In this document: positions 23,903-35,800 of the stretch, in pieces
Layout: the number at the start of each line of letters is the position of its first letter
Position numbering within the stretch: position 1 is the first letter of the stretch
Assembly (NCBI GenBank): GCA_963930655.1
Contig: OZ005602.1
Coordinates: 29,892,040 to 29,956,039 of the forward strand
Reading direction: 5' to 3'
Length of the DNA stretch: 64,000 nt
DNA from: Myrica gale
Taxonomy: Eukaryota > Streptophyta > Magnoliopsida > Fagales > Myricaceae
The notes under the pieces: model-generated
Told to the model about the DNA's origin: nothing
What the model saw: the letters and a program-made list of their open reading frames with translations, nothing else
Databases searched by the model: none
Program-made: the position numbers and the translations under genes

Positions 23903-25851
23903 ATGCATTTCGCACTATTGTTGCATTCCTACTAGTAGAAAAACCATTTCATTCCTGTGTTCGTGTGTGTATGGAGGACGTAAATAATGTTGTATATCCC
24001 CCACGTGATTGGTAGATGGTAGATGTAAATATCCCTCTTATGTGATCTTTGAAGGAGATGCGGTGAATGTACTTCTCATAATGATTTAAGACTCTTCTAC
24101 TATGAATCCAAGAAAAGTCTCTTTTTGAATTACTATTTTATTTTGTTCCAAGATTGGCTAGTGAGTTTGCTAACGAGTTAAGCTCAGTGAGTCTCCAGCT
24201 ACAATGTTGGAGGGCCCATTGAGCAGGTGGCCAAGGTGGTGAAATGTGGTGGTACCTCGGGCACAGCTGCACAGGGATGCCATTTCCATCCAGAATTATT
24301 GTTTATGTTTCCCTCCATCTGAGCGGAGAAGTATATATTAATAAATATATATACACAAATGCCCAGGATCTAGATTGTTATCCATCTGAATATTAACCAA
24401 CTATTCGAGCTCGGATTGCTGCAATATCTAGATGATCTATCGATATATACATAATGTGTGCTATATATATAGGTTCAAGCTCGAATAATATAATTTCCTA
24501 GACATAAGGGAAGACAATATGGATCATATAATATAACTTAAAAATGTGATAACCAACATCGTATATAGTTTTACAATAGTAGTATATCCAGAGAGCATTA
24601 TTAAAAAATTTGAAAAATTATAGATATGATTAGTTGAACCCGATTTTCAAAACTGATAAAAAGTGAACATTTTATTAATCAAAGTTTTTTCAGATTATAT
24701 TGTTCGAAAAAAGTTATTTTTGATCCTTGAGTTTTATACGGTTTTCACTAGGTCATTGAGTTTTAAAACTATAGATGTTAGTCCTTGAGTTTTTACACTG
24801 TTTTCATAATAGGTTCTAATTAAGGCTTAAAACTAAAAAAAAAAAATAGTACTTCAGTTTTGTGCTGTTTAAAAAAATAGTCTTATGGTTTGTTCTTTGT
24901 CCATCCCACTAACAATAGAAGGTTTGCCTCCACAAAAATCTAAGTTAGTCTCTCACGTGACGCTTCCCACTTGTCCAATAAGCTATATTGGCCACATTTG
25001 ATGTCACATAATCCAATGTCTACTTGTGTCTCACAAAATGTTGTCGTTCCAACTTGTCTGACTCAAGCCTATCTCCCTCCCACCGCTAAACCGTCATCGT
25101 TAAGGGCCGATTTTTGCCCTTAACGGTGTAGGTGTAGGTGACAATTTTTTAAAAACCGACCTACACCGGGGTTGTGCAGCCCTAGTCTAGCCCACTTACG
25201 GCAGAAGGTCAAAAAAACCCTGAAGTAGCTGGGAACACTGGGTCTGTCTCTTCCTTGTCGCCCAGTCCCTAGTGCCGAACTTGAGAATTTATGGTCGCTT
25301 CTTCAGGGTTTGATTTACTATAGTCTATCGTTATAATCCAAATAGAGAGGTGACTGTGGTTACCCCCATACCATGTTCGGAAACCAAGTTTTTGGTTTTT
25401 TGTTTTTATAAAAAAATCACGACCTCATACTACTTCATTGCATTCATCACAAAAAGAGTCATTACAGAGTCATTACATCAGGGGTTCCGACCTTTCATAC
25501 AACCAAGTTAACCCCTTTCATACAACCAAGTTAGTGATGTATCATGTAGGACACATTTCTGGAAGTTTGACTATGTTCAGTTTTTGCTTTTTAGTTGATT
25601 TCCATTTTTTAGTTATTTTTAGCTTATATTTAATTCAAGTTAATAGTTTTTTTTATCTCTTGGTTGATTTCCAATTCAAGTTTTTTAGTTTATCTTTAAT
25701 TTAATTTATTCATTTTTAATTTGTTTCAAAAACTTCTCTATAAAAGAGATGGACGATATGATAAGAATTTTTTTTCTTTCGTAATGCAAAAAATTGTCTT
25801 AGAGTTACAAATTACAATATCGAAAATTAAAGACTAAAAACTTTAAAAATA
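23903..25851. other. Intergenic DNA after callose synthase
   Basis: This begins with the callose synthase 3' UTR. No coding region is recognised. 24310-24500 is very AT-rich with ATATAT runs. 24720-24900 has repeated 'TCCTTGAGTTTT' phrases resembling the ends of the Mutator-like elements at 43-45 kb. Near 25490-25530 a 20-base unit (CTTTCATACAACCAAGTTA) is repeated twice in tandem. Confidence 0.5.
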
Positions 25852-27294
25852 TTAGAATACATGTATCGTACTATGTACTGCTACTAAGATGTGACAATTG
25901 CATCCTACGATTTTGCATCTTCTGAAAATGTTGCAAAATGGTTTCTTGTTAATAGTTTTAAAAACTTCTTGCTCGATGTACACTACTATACAATCATTCA
26001 TCCAGTCATCTCTCATCCTATTATGCAAATCACTTGTGATGATTTTCATCGCAGAAAATATTATTTCAACGGTTACAGTCGCAATTGGTAAGACCAATGT
26101 CAACTCAATAAGTTGATAAACTAATAGAAATAAAATATTCTTTTTGGTCTCAGCCATCTTCATAGCAAGACCTTCAATATCTTGAAGCCCAAAAAAACAT
26201 CATTTCTTCTAACATCTCTAATATAGGTATTAAGCTGATTTTTAAGTATCAAATGATCATATACTGTGAAATCTTCTGGATAAAGCTCTGCAAGAAGACG
26301 TAACTTAGTATTATCAAACGGTGAAAATGAGTTTTTAGGATCAAGACATGCTATGCAAAGAAGTAACTCCATACTTGCTTCTGTAAACCGATTATCCATT
26401 TCCTGAGTGGTCAAATCAATAACATGACAAAACACTTCCACACGAAAATGGTGGAAATAAGTAATAGTTTGCTCTCCATGCCTCGAACGACTACGAATTG
26501 GTATAATGTCTTTCATATTTTACACACTAATAGAGTTATCCACACAAAAATTTTTTACTTCTTCCAAAAATTCATCTTATTCTATCTCTCAATTCTTGCA
26601 ACTGTTCATTCACAACTCCAACCAAACTCAACATTAATAATGTCTTGATCTTTTCGTTGTAATGCCTGTGAAAATTCGTTTGTAATTCCCATTCTATTCC
26701 TCAACAGATGTATAATGAATACAAACTCAAAACTTTCCATCTTATCCATCAAACTCATAGCCATAGATCTTTGTTCTGGGAGAGTATCATCGTCTTTTAT
26801 GTGTTCAAGCACTTCCAATACTGATGACCACATAGTGAAGAGACAGATTATTGTAAAGTGGTATGAACTCCAACGAGTGTCACCTACAATATCATAGGAA
26901 TTATAAAACTATAAACAAATAAAAAACTAAATGGTAATATTGTAATGAAATATAGTAATCACCTGATCGTGCGAAACTGATTTCTTAATTTTTGTCCCTT
27001 TCCACTAGAAATCTCTCCCTTGTCAAACCGCTTCACTATCTTCTCATGACAGCTTTGCTGAATAACATCTTTCCTTTTACATGACGCTCCGACCATATTC
27101 ACAATCATGGAAGTATAATTAAAAAAATCATCAACTTGCAAGTTGTTCTTTGCAATACTCACAATAACCAATTGAAATTGGTGAGCAAAACAATAAATAT
27201 AGGTTGCAGAAGGATTGTCCCTTAAAATGAGCGACTTTAACCCATTGAACTCGCCTCGCATGTTTGATGCCCCATCATACCCTTGAGCTCTCAA
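25852..27294 (-). mobile_element. hAT-type transposase relic (ZMYM1/TTF-like family), 5' truncated
   Basis: Read right to left, the pieces follow the order of plant TTF-type zinc-finger/hAT transposases. At 27294-26959 is the catalytic-region phrase QGYDGASNMRGEFNGLKSLI with ...YCFAHQFQLVIV. At 26833-26606 is a middle segment. At 26516-26160 is TEASMELLLCIACLDPKNSF...KLRLLAELYPEDF. At 26163-25852 is the C-terminal dimerisation region (LVLPIATVTVEIIFSAMKII...LHNRMRDDWMNDCI...YIE). The expected VER(I/A)FSAM reads VEIIFSAM, and frames are interrupted. The N-terminal zinc-finger part is missing to the right of 27300. It is a decayed DNA-transposon copy, or a derived gene fragment, with no terminal repeats seen. 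Confidence 0.85.
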
Positions 27295-27395
27295 TCTGTA
27301 TATTGATAACTCATGTCTTGTTGTAACATATCTCTCTTGTTTAATTCGTCTATTTGATATAGTTTTTTTACAAGATATTTTTTCTTCTTGTGAGG

Positions 27396-27895
27396 GTATC
27401 TGAGCAGGCAGGGTAAAACAGGGGCAAAGCCATAATTTCTGGATAGTCTCGTAAGATAGGTGCTAGAGTGCTCGGGGACTTATGCCAGGGATGTCTAGGG
27501 TTATGGAAAACTTGGAGGACTGGGCAGACTGCACCCTGGGGTAATTGAGTTTAAATAACGAGATAATTGGTTAAATGCCCGGGGTATCTGAGAAGAATTC
27601 CCGGGATAACTGAGTTGGATTCCCGGGGTGATTGAGATGAAGTCTCGGGGTTGCCGAGTGATGGAATTTCTGGGGTGTTTGAGTGATTGGATTTCCTGGG
27701 GTATCTGAATGATGTATGCCCGGGGTATCTGAGTGATGTTTCCTCGAGTTTTTTTAGTGTTGATTTCCCAGATTATCTGAGTAAAACTCCTGGCTGACCT
27801 AGAGCTGCGTTCCCGAGATAATTGGGAACATCCCAAAAGTACTGAGGTCCGAGTGTGCTGAGACCTGGATCCCGAATGAGCTGAGCCCTTTATGC
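27396..27895. repeat. Degenerate minisatellite, unit about 22-25 bp
   Basis: About fifteen imperfect copies of a GC-richer unit stand out from the AT-rich surroundings. The consensus is roughly CCCGGGGTATCTGAGTGATG followed by a few T-rich bases. The clearest run is 27575-27760, where GGGGTATCTGAG, GGGATAACTGAG, GGGGTGATTGAG and similar phrases recur every 21-26 bases. The outer copies (27396 onward and 27780-27895) are weaker. A long minus-strand open frame through it (repeating QIPR/SITPG) is a by-product of the repeat. Confidence 0.7.
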
Positions 27896-29862
27896 CTAGG
27901 AATTTTTACAAAACCTACGACATAACCAACATTACTTTCCACATGTCTTAACCATATGGTGTGCATTAAATACGTTCTTATCATGTTTTATCTGGACATC
28001 TAAATGGAGCTTGGTCATTGGCTCGTCAATTAAATTACTTCTAGAGAAAAGATACGTGAGATATGTGGTAACTTGGTGGCTTTTTCTGATTGGGTAACTG
28101 ATCATTTAATGATTTGCCTTAGTCATTAGTTCATTACATCCTGCCTATGTCTTCAACAAAGAGAGAGAGAGACGTGAAGTGGACCTGACACTTGATCATA
28201 AAGAGACCGAGAGAATTTCACCTAATTGACAGAGAAAGGAAATGAGAGTGACGTGAGAGAGACCGGCTGACTAAAGGAAAAAAAGGAAGGAAAAACCAAA
28301 GGATAAAGGGAAGAGCCCGAGGTAGTCTCGACCTGCACTTTTTCTTCCCTTTCAGGTTTTGTCTTTCTTGTTCTAACTTAGTTTCTTGTTGTTTAGGTGA
28401 TATTATCATCCAAGAAATCAAAGTGTGATAGATAATCGTTGACCTGAAGAAGTGATGGTCTTTAGTTGTGATGATGAAAAACCATCTTAGGGGCCACAAT
28501 TTGTAAGAGAACTAGTTTTACAGTACAAGTGGATGGTTGAACCCGAGGATTTTTGTTGCATGTAGGGAGAATATGAGGAACTAGCGGTCCCAGTAAAAAT
28601 TGCAGGGCAATTGGAGTAGGGGCTCAAATCCCAAATTTGAGTCCAAACCGAGTAGAAGTAGGGGCTCAAATCACAAAGCCCGTTTAGAGGCCTAAATGGA
28701 CTTTAGGCCCGTTGACCCTAAATAAACTCAAAATATTTTAAAACATTAGGGATAGAACCGATAGGGTCTAAGATGGCCCAAAAAGCCTCCATGTGAAGAC
28801 GTAGGATATATTGAGATTTAATGTTAATTTCCATGTTTAATTCGCTCATGTCCAACGCATCTTTATGCTAAATCTTACATTTTTCTTTCTTGATGGATAT
28901 GAATTGTATATTTGTTCTGTATGACATGCCACGTTGCATCAACATCTCATGGGTGTGGGGAAACCGTTGACCGAAATGAAACTCATACCCAGAGGTAGTC
29001 TTATAATTGGGTGACGGTATCGATCGCAGTGAGATAGTGCAAGCCACCAATGAGAGGAGTGGTTAGTATCCCTAGACAATGTAATAATTATGTCTAACCG
29101 GGTCCTGGTGCTGGGGCACGGGAAGATCCCAGAAGAGAGCAGGGACGCACAACCCGGACTCCGAGGGTTAAACAGAGCACAGAAAGGACACCTCTACCGG
29201 ACCGAAAAAGAAAGAAAGTGATATGACCGGGAAAGAAATGTATCATATTTGCATTTCATTGATCATACATCATTATCCTATTTATTATGATCGTTGCTTA
29301 GGTATTTTTTACCTGCTACTCTAATTATTTTTTACCTGCTACTCTGGCAGTGGCAGATACGAATGCAAGGGCCAAGGGGCAAGGGGTGGCGGCCCTGGGC
29401 GTGTGGCGGTGCGTCAGTGGAGCACGAGTAACACGTTCATAAGCTGGTGGCCGTTGCTGGCGCGAGAGAAACTGGCCTAGTTGGTTTGTACGGGCCTTAG
29501 GCCCATTTCAAGTGGTAAGGGGCTTGTGCCCATGTTGATTTGTAAGTGGCAAATGCTTTACTGATGCCAAGTTCTTGCGAGATGCAGAATGGAAAGTGGG
29601 ACTATGCATTAGTGCTTGCTGGGATTTTTTTGTTTGTTACGAATTGCCGTTGACCACACCAGATGCACCAAATATCGACCATGCCATCGTTTGAAATTTG
29701 TTGAAAACTTTGGAAAAAGAAACCTAAACAAATAATTTAATAATCAAATTTTTGAACCTACTCCTTCACTTTATCACCATCAAGAGACAAAAAAATGCCA
29801 CTTAACAATTGGCAAAACAAAAAGCAAAAAAATTACAAGAAACTAAACCATCCTGTTTTAAT
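27896..29862. other. Intergenic DNA, possible old retroelement sequence
   Basis: No protein recognised. 28150-28330 is purine-rich (GAGAGA). 28690-29220 is less AT-rich and has the look of retrotransposon leader or LTR DNA, but I find no boundaries or primer site. At 29303-29350 a phrase of about 19 bases (ATTTTTTACCTGCTACTCT) occurs twice in tandem. The last part is the 3' flank of the myosin gene. Confidence 0.4.
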
Positions 29863-32800
29863 TCAAACAAATCCCTGTGCTTGTTGTAGGAGGAAATGGA
29901 AATCAGATCTTTGGCGGAGGATGGGAGGCGGATCCACATCAGAGAGGTTGATATCACTCAAGGATCGGAACATCTCTTCCATTGAGAAGGGTATGCTGAA
30001 ATTTGTATCACATTGCTATGAGCAAATAGTTATTTTTATTTTTTATACTTTGCAACTCATGAAGGGTTCCAAGTCAATTATCACCTGGAATCAACGTCAA
30101 GTAAGAAAGAATTATTGGGCATATTAACTGGATCTTCTGCCATCAGTACTCTCATCCTGCCAATTACCTGAAAATATCCGAAATTGACATGTACACCATT
30201 AAAAGTAAGATCCCAATTTGCCTCATATTAGAAGGCCGGTTATTCTGTGAGTGAAGCTATTGTGTGAGTGTGTGAGTGGACGGATGAGATTAGAAGTTGA
30301 GAAATCTAACGGCTGACAAAATGCCACGTCAATTAATGAAACCGGGTCGGTTGTGAGGGTCGGGTTCGTAGATTTACTCACACAATAACTTTTGCCTCGT
30401 AGTAGTGTTAACATGCTCATCCCATGTTCTTAAACCGTAGAATGTACCCAAGCATTCCAAAGTTATCTAAGTTCTCCCTGCACCACATCTTTGTTTTTGG
30501 GTGTCTCCCTAGAACATTGATTAGTGCGTAATAGTCAAACTCTCCTAATTTATTTCTAAGGACCATACGTGCCGCCATTTGTACTTCACTGGCTACTTGA
30601 AGTACATATGGTAACCATTTCAATCCGAAACACCTAAAATCTTACGAGAAATATAATTATAATAGATGCAGTGATCATAGCAGAACTTGACAGAATACTT
30701 ACATCGGGAGATAATCCATGGGTCCCATATTTGTCGTCCCAGAACATAGTTCCAATGCGATATAGTTGCGGAAGACTCAATATCTATGTACAACAAGAAA
30801 TCCCAGAAAGGATTAAGGACGTATGTAGATTTGTCAGCAGTGGATAATTTAATTTTTCCTCCATTGGATATTGGAGAATTCGGTTTTCGAGCCCTTTATT
30901 GTTCGTCGTTTCAATTAAAATCTTTGCCTAGTAGATTGTACTGCTTTTGGCAGATCAGGTCAAAATTTGGAATTTTGAAATTCAGAATGTGTAAATTTGA
31001 GTACTGAAATGGTTATGAAAAACTGAAGGGAATATGAAAAAAAAATTAAGACTCTTTTCATAGTAGCACTAAGTCAGTTACCGGGCAAAGTTCATCTCTA
31101 ATCTCATCCAGAGATTTCTGAGCTTTGTGATGCAACACCTACAAAGATGAAGCACATATATGCGTTTAGTCCTGAACCTTACCTTTTAACTAGGTTTATT
31201 AGCCTAGTCTTCTAGGTTCAAGAAAATGTACCAGAAAGCCGACAGCTTGCCTTATGTGTTGGAGTTCATCCCAGGAAGATCCAGAAAACTGTAAAAAGCA
31301 AAAAAATTATATAACTTTCTCCTTCTCTGCTCTTCTGGTCTTCGGAATATTTCAAACAATTGTCATTACCTGATCTGTTGTTTTGAAACTCCAATGTTTC
31401 AATTCCTGCAAACCTGCCTTCAGATATTCTCCATTGCTGAATGAGCAGCACTCACGACGAAGCAATAAGCTGCCAGACCATAATATTTAATACTTTTAGG
31501 AGTGACTGTAAAATGGAGGTGATCCCTTCCTGAAACGATGAACGGAGCTTTGCTCACCTATTAAAGAGCTGTACATTGATGAAATAAAAGACTTGACTAA
31601 AGATCTTTCCTGTGATCATTGAAGGCACCTGAAGAACACAAATAATATGAGTCTGCTAACAATCGGAAGATCCAGAAAGATAAAAAATAATAATAATGCA
31701 AGAAGATTAGATTTTGCTCACATAGTTCTCAGACATTACACCCAAGGTGTGATCTAGCTCATTGACAATGCTCTGCCAATGGATGTTTGACGCCTGTTGC
31801 TTTGCAACGATATTTGAATGGATACTTTTAGATGACCCTCTAGTTGATCTGACCCTTGCTGATCTTGCTGCCTGATTATGATAATTAAGAATTTATAAGG
31901 AGATGCAACATCTGTCGACTTCTTGTAATGTCAATTTTACCATATGAAAGATGCTTACCTGAATGCACAAGTTAAGGAATGGGTTGATATCTTTCTTTAA
32001 GTTATCACGAATCATCCCATATATTTTCTCAACATATGCAGTTAGATGCTGCTTAAACAGCAGCGCTGGGTACCTAGCTTCCACTTTGAATTGGTCGTTT
32101 GGCTCTCCCACCATGCCACTATACCCGGTTGAAATTCCCGTGCCCATTGAAGATGGATGGAAACCCTGAGGGTTTGTATCCAGAACAGTAAGTTTCTATA
32201 TGCTTTACAAGTACCAACTCATTCACTTTTGAAAGCTTACTTGTGCCATTCTACCAAATAAGGTGGCGGGGGAGTTCCGTTTACGATGTGAAGCTGAACC
32301 AGTTGTATTGCTCGCCTTGAGTGTACTTCGTAGAAGAAACAGAAGGGTAGAAGTTGTTGACAGCCAATATGCTAAATCAGTGACCTCGTCTCGACTCTTG
32401 AAGGACATAACATAGAGAATTGATTTCACATGTCAACTAAGAGAATACATATCATAATTTAGAAAGCCGAAAGCATGCTGAAAATATCTCATTATTTTTT
32501 GAAAAATCCTACCTCTATAGATGATCGAATTGTTTGTATAATCCTGTCAAATATATTTGTCTTCTCTGCTTCAAAGGATCTCCACTGAAGAAGTGCTTTG
32601 TGTACAATACAGGCGGCCATGGGTCTGTTGTCATGGAATCGTTTATCCTCCATGAGACATTTGAGTAGTACATCGTGATTTTCCTGTTTAAATTACACAT
32701 AAATTTCAATTTTATTCTAACCGAACAAAATGAGAAATATTTTTTGTACTTCCAAACTTTCATGTATTTGCCTGTAATTTCCGTTCTCAATGAAGTACCT

Positions 32801-35800
32801 GCTGCCTGTCTGTGAGTGAACTTTGTTTATTTAGGAGAGGAACAAGAGATCCTGATTCCTGGAAAAGGGATTGAACTCATTATTTTGCCAACAGATTACT
32901 ATCTTTTCACTAGTGCTCTGCACTGAAATTTAATCAAGAAAGTCTGTGATACTTTTGTTGTTTGAAGGACTTCCTCTGTTTCATGTCCATTGTCAAAGCA
33001 CTGCAATTATAGAAGTTTAGTTTTCAGGTATCAGGGAACTAACCCAAAAAACAGAGAAAAGACATATTAAAGCAGTGACCTCCCCAACAACCCCCAGCTG
33101 CAAGAAAAAAGGAATCAGAAAAGGCAGCGCACCTTCACCGGTGGTGGCACTCTTTTAGGATTCGCTATTTCCTTGATAACGGCTGCATGGTTGCGGAGAA
33201 GTTCATTCTCTGACTCCAAATTGCCAATCTTGCTCTTGAGGCTGGACCAGAAATAAGACCCTTAGACGTGCTACGGTGAATAGGTGAGGTTTCGGTTCGA
33301 ACTTCCGCTCGAAAACTCATAATGAACTGAATTTATTGCTAAGCAACTCATTCTGACACAATGGCACAAGAAATAAAGTCCCTAGTTTCTTTATTGCATA
33401 ATAACTTTGTGCTGTTGCCTATGTTTATCTATTCAATAGAATCATTTCCTAGTTGAGGTCTCACTTTACCAGGTACTACGGATACTAGCCTGTCCTCAAT
33501 TAGATTCTGAGTGTTCAACCTTGTTCTCAACACCTTGCATAGCAATAATGAGAAAATATGTCTATTACTGTTTTCTAAGCTGACTTTGTTGATTTCGACA
33601 AAACAAATTGAGCTGTTATCTTGCATATTTCGTTTCACCTCGCAGACATCATGGTCAGTCCAACTTTGCTGATATTCTTGACAGACAAAGAGTTCATATT
33701 TTCTAGAGTCCCCACAACAGTAAAAATAAAATCGGGTTTCTTGGCGGCCCCCTGCCTGAGAGAAGCAAAATGAAAACTAGAAGGCTCTTACATTCTCAGT
33801 TCTTCAGAGAGGTCCTCCTTTGTAGATGCAACCAAAGCCAGTTGGCGTAGAACCTGATTCTCAGATTCAAGGTTGGATAAGTTCGACTCCAATCTGGAAT
33901 AATAAATATGAATTAGGACACCGTAGGTTTTTATGATAGAGACATCTGCACAACGAATTCTCAGTTGACTACCTTTCAATAGTCTCCTCAAGGAATGCTG
34001 CTTTTAGCTGTGCCTCGTCCGCCTCTTTGAGCCTTGTTTTGATCTCTTTTTCAGCTTCAGAACTCTTTTGCTCAAATTCCTCAATTTTTTTCTTCAGCTC
34101 TTGTAGCTCACCCTAGACATCATGCCTCATATAAGTAACCGGTCACCATGTTTTTTAACTGCAGAATTTAGCTCTGAAATCATACAGTAGTACACATGCT
34201 CACAAGTGCGTTGGTATCTTTATGGGTGGTGGGGTTCATCCATCTCCCATTCTCTAAAATATTTGTGTTGGTGGGTTTTTATCTTAATTTTTTACACTTT
34301 CCCCCCTTTAGTTTTTTAAGTTGGCGGTATCACAATCAAATCTATAGGTGCAGCACTAGCATGCCTTAGATTTTTAGTTTTTTGTACATGTAGCTGCAGG
34401 AAGGGTGGCAGCAATCATAGGGGCCATATCATGCGTGGGGACTTCTTAATTGTTGGAAAATCTTTTTCTCTTTATTTCAAGGTAGTTTTATTTCGGAATA
34501 TTTTCTAAATCATTCATCTTGGAATTATATAATTTGCCAGGACATTTATTTCCAGTGAAAAGGAAAAAAAAAAGACTTTTCTAACTCTTCTTTTAATTCA
34601 TGTACTCCTGAAAGACTTTGAAAAAAGAAACATCAAAGACTATTTCAAGCATGTGCATAATTGCGGTTCTATGCAAATAAATGGATTGTTCTTTTCTGTT
34701 ATGGATAGATCTACATTTCATTTCATTTTTCTCTTTTATCTTGTGTAAGTCATGTATATCCATTGCCAATAGGTAATAAACACAAAAGGAGAGTTTTTTT
34801 AGAAGTTACTTCCAGTTCTTCATTTTGATTTGTCAGTAACTCCAACTTGGTGTTGTCCACGAATGGGACCTCTTTGATGACTGCTGGAGCTTCACCAATG
34901 GCTAGCTTTGCTGCTTCCTTTTCACGCAGGATTGTCACATGGGCTTCGTCCAGTTGCCTTTGCATTGTGTGTAAAGCATCCTGTAACCTTGCAATTTCTT
35001 GTCCTTTAGCTTCTTCAAGATCAGTCTGCAAAGACATTGTTTTGTTTGACCGCTCTAGAAAATAAAAGACTGGATACGACTATAAGAACTTAGGAAATGT
35101 GATTCAACTCAGATGTGAGCTCAAACTATTTGGCTTGTGGGTCCAATGAAAAGGTTATCTTGTAACTTTGGGGCTAACATGGCTTTTGTGATGCAGTCTA
35201 ACTTTATATCAAATCAACAAGCTAAAGATGAGTAGCAAATGGCTGAGCTTCCCCAGCTAGGACTACGGATTCTCTTTCTTTTTTCTTTGAAGATCAAACG
35301 ATGGTAGTAGGCTGGAAAAATGGGGGATGACCGTCCTCCTCAGTCTATCCCCTTTGTGAAGGGGAAGGGGCACAAGGGATGATCATGAATCAAGGTGTTA
35401 ACCTGGGGGTGGGGTTAATGAATACAATTCACTGTTTTATATGACTTGTCAGGTCAGTATAGTTGGATTTTAGCCCACCAATCTACGTGTTTGTAGTTGA
35501 CGAATATACCTTTAAGTGCTTTTCAAATTCTAGTCTCCATGTTAGCTCTTCGACACGCTTCTCCAACTTGTCCTTAGCTTCCTTCAGTGCCCCTGTTTCT
35601 CTTGCAGCCTGAATCAGGGAGCTTATTGTTTTAACTGGTCTTACTTCCATTCAATATAGACTTGGAAAAATAATTCATCCACGGATTTGACAGGAAGTGA
35701 GTAGTGTTTTATTGAGAAGTGAAGCTCACCATCCTGAGCTTTCGAAGCTCTTTCCTTGCCACTCTCGCTCTCCAGAGACATTGAAGTGTGAGAGTCACCT

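Noticed and set aside
27501-27836. 111-codon minus-strand open frame with repeating QIPR/SITPG
   Set aside because: It is produced by the minisatellite period and has no start context or domain.
29795-30127. 110-codon plus-strand open frame
   Set aside because: It overlaps the two last myosin exons on the other strand, which match the conserved class XI C-terminus, so it is a shadow.
30417-30623. Minus-strand open frame, considered as an alternative myosin C-terminus
   Set aside because: It lacks the class XI ending, and the true C-terminal exons were found at 30167-29863. It is intron sequence.
31266-31451. Extra intron between myosin exons 35 and 36 (gtttgcag)
   Set aside because: Reading straight through gives [17 protein letters not shown], which fits the globular tail; splicing there would break the frame.
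33280-33310. tRNA B-box-like GGTTCGAAC, possible SINE
   Set aside because: No matching A-box at the right distance and no tail or target duplication, so a SINE or tRNA cannot be supported.
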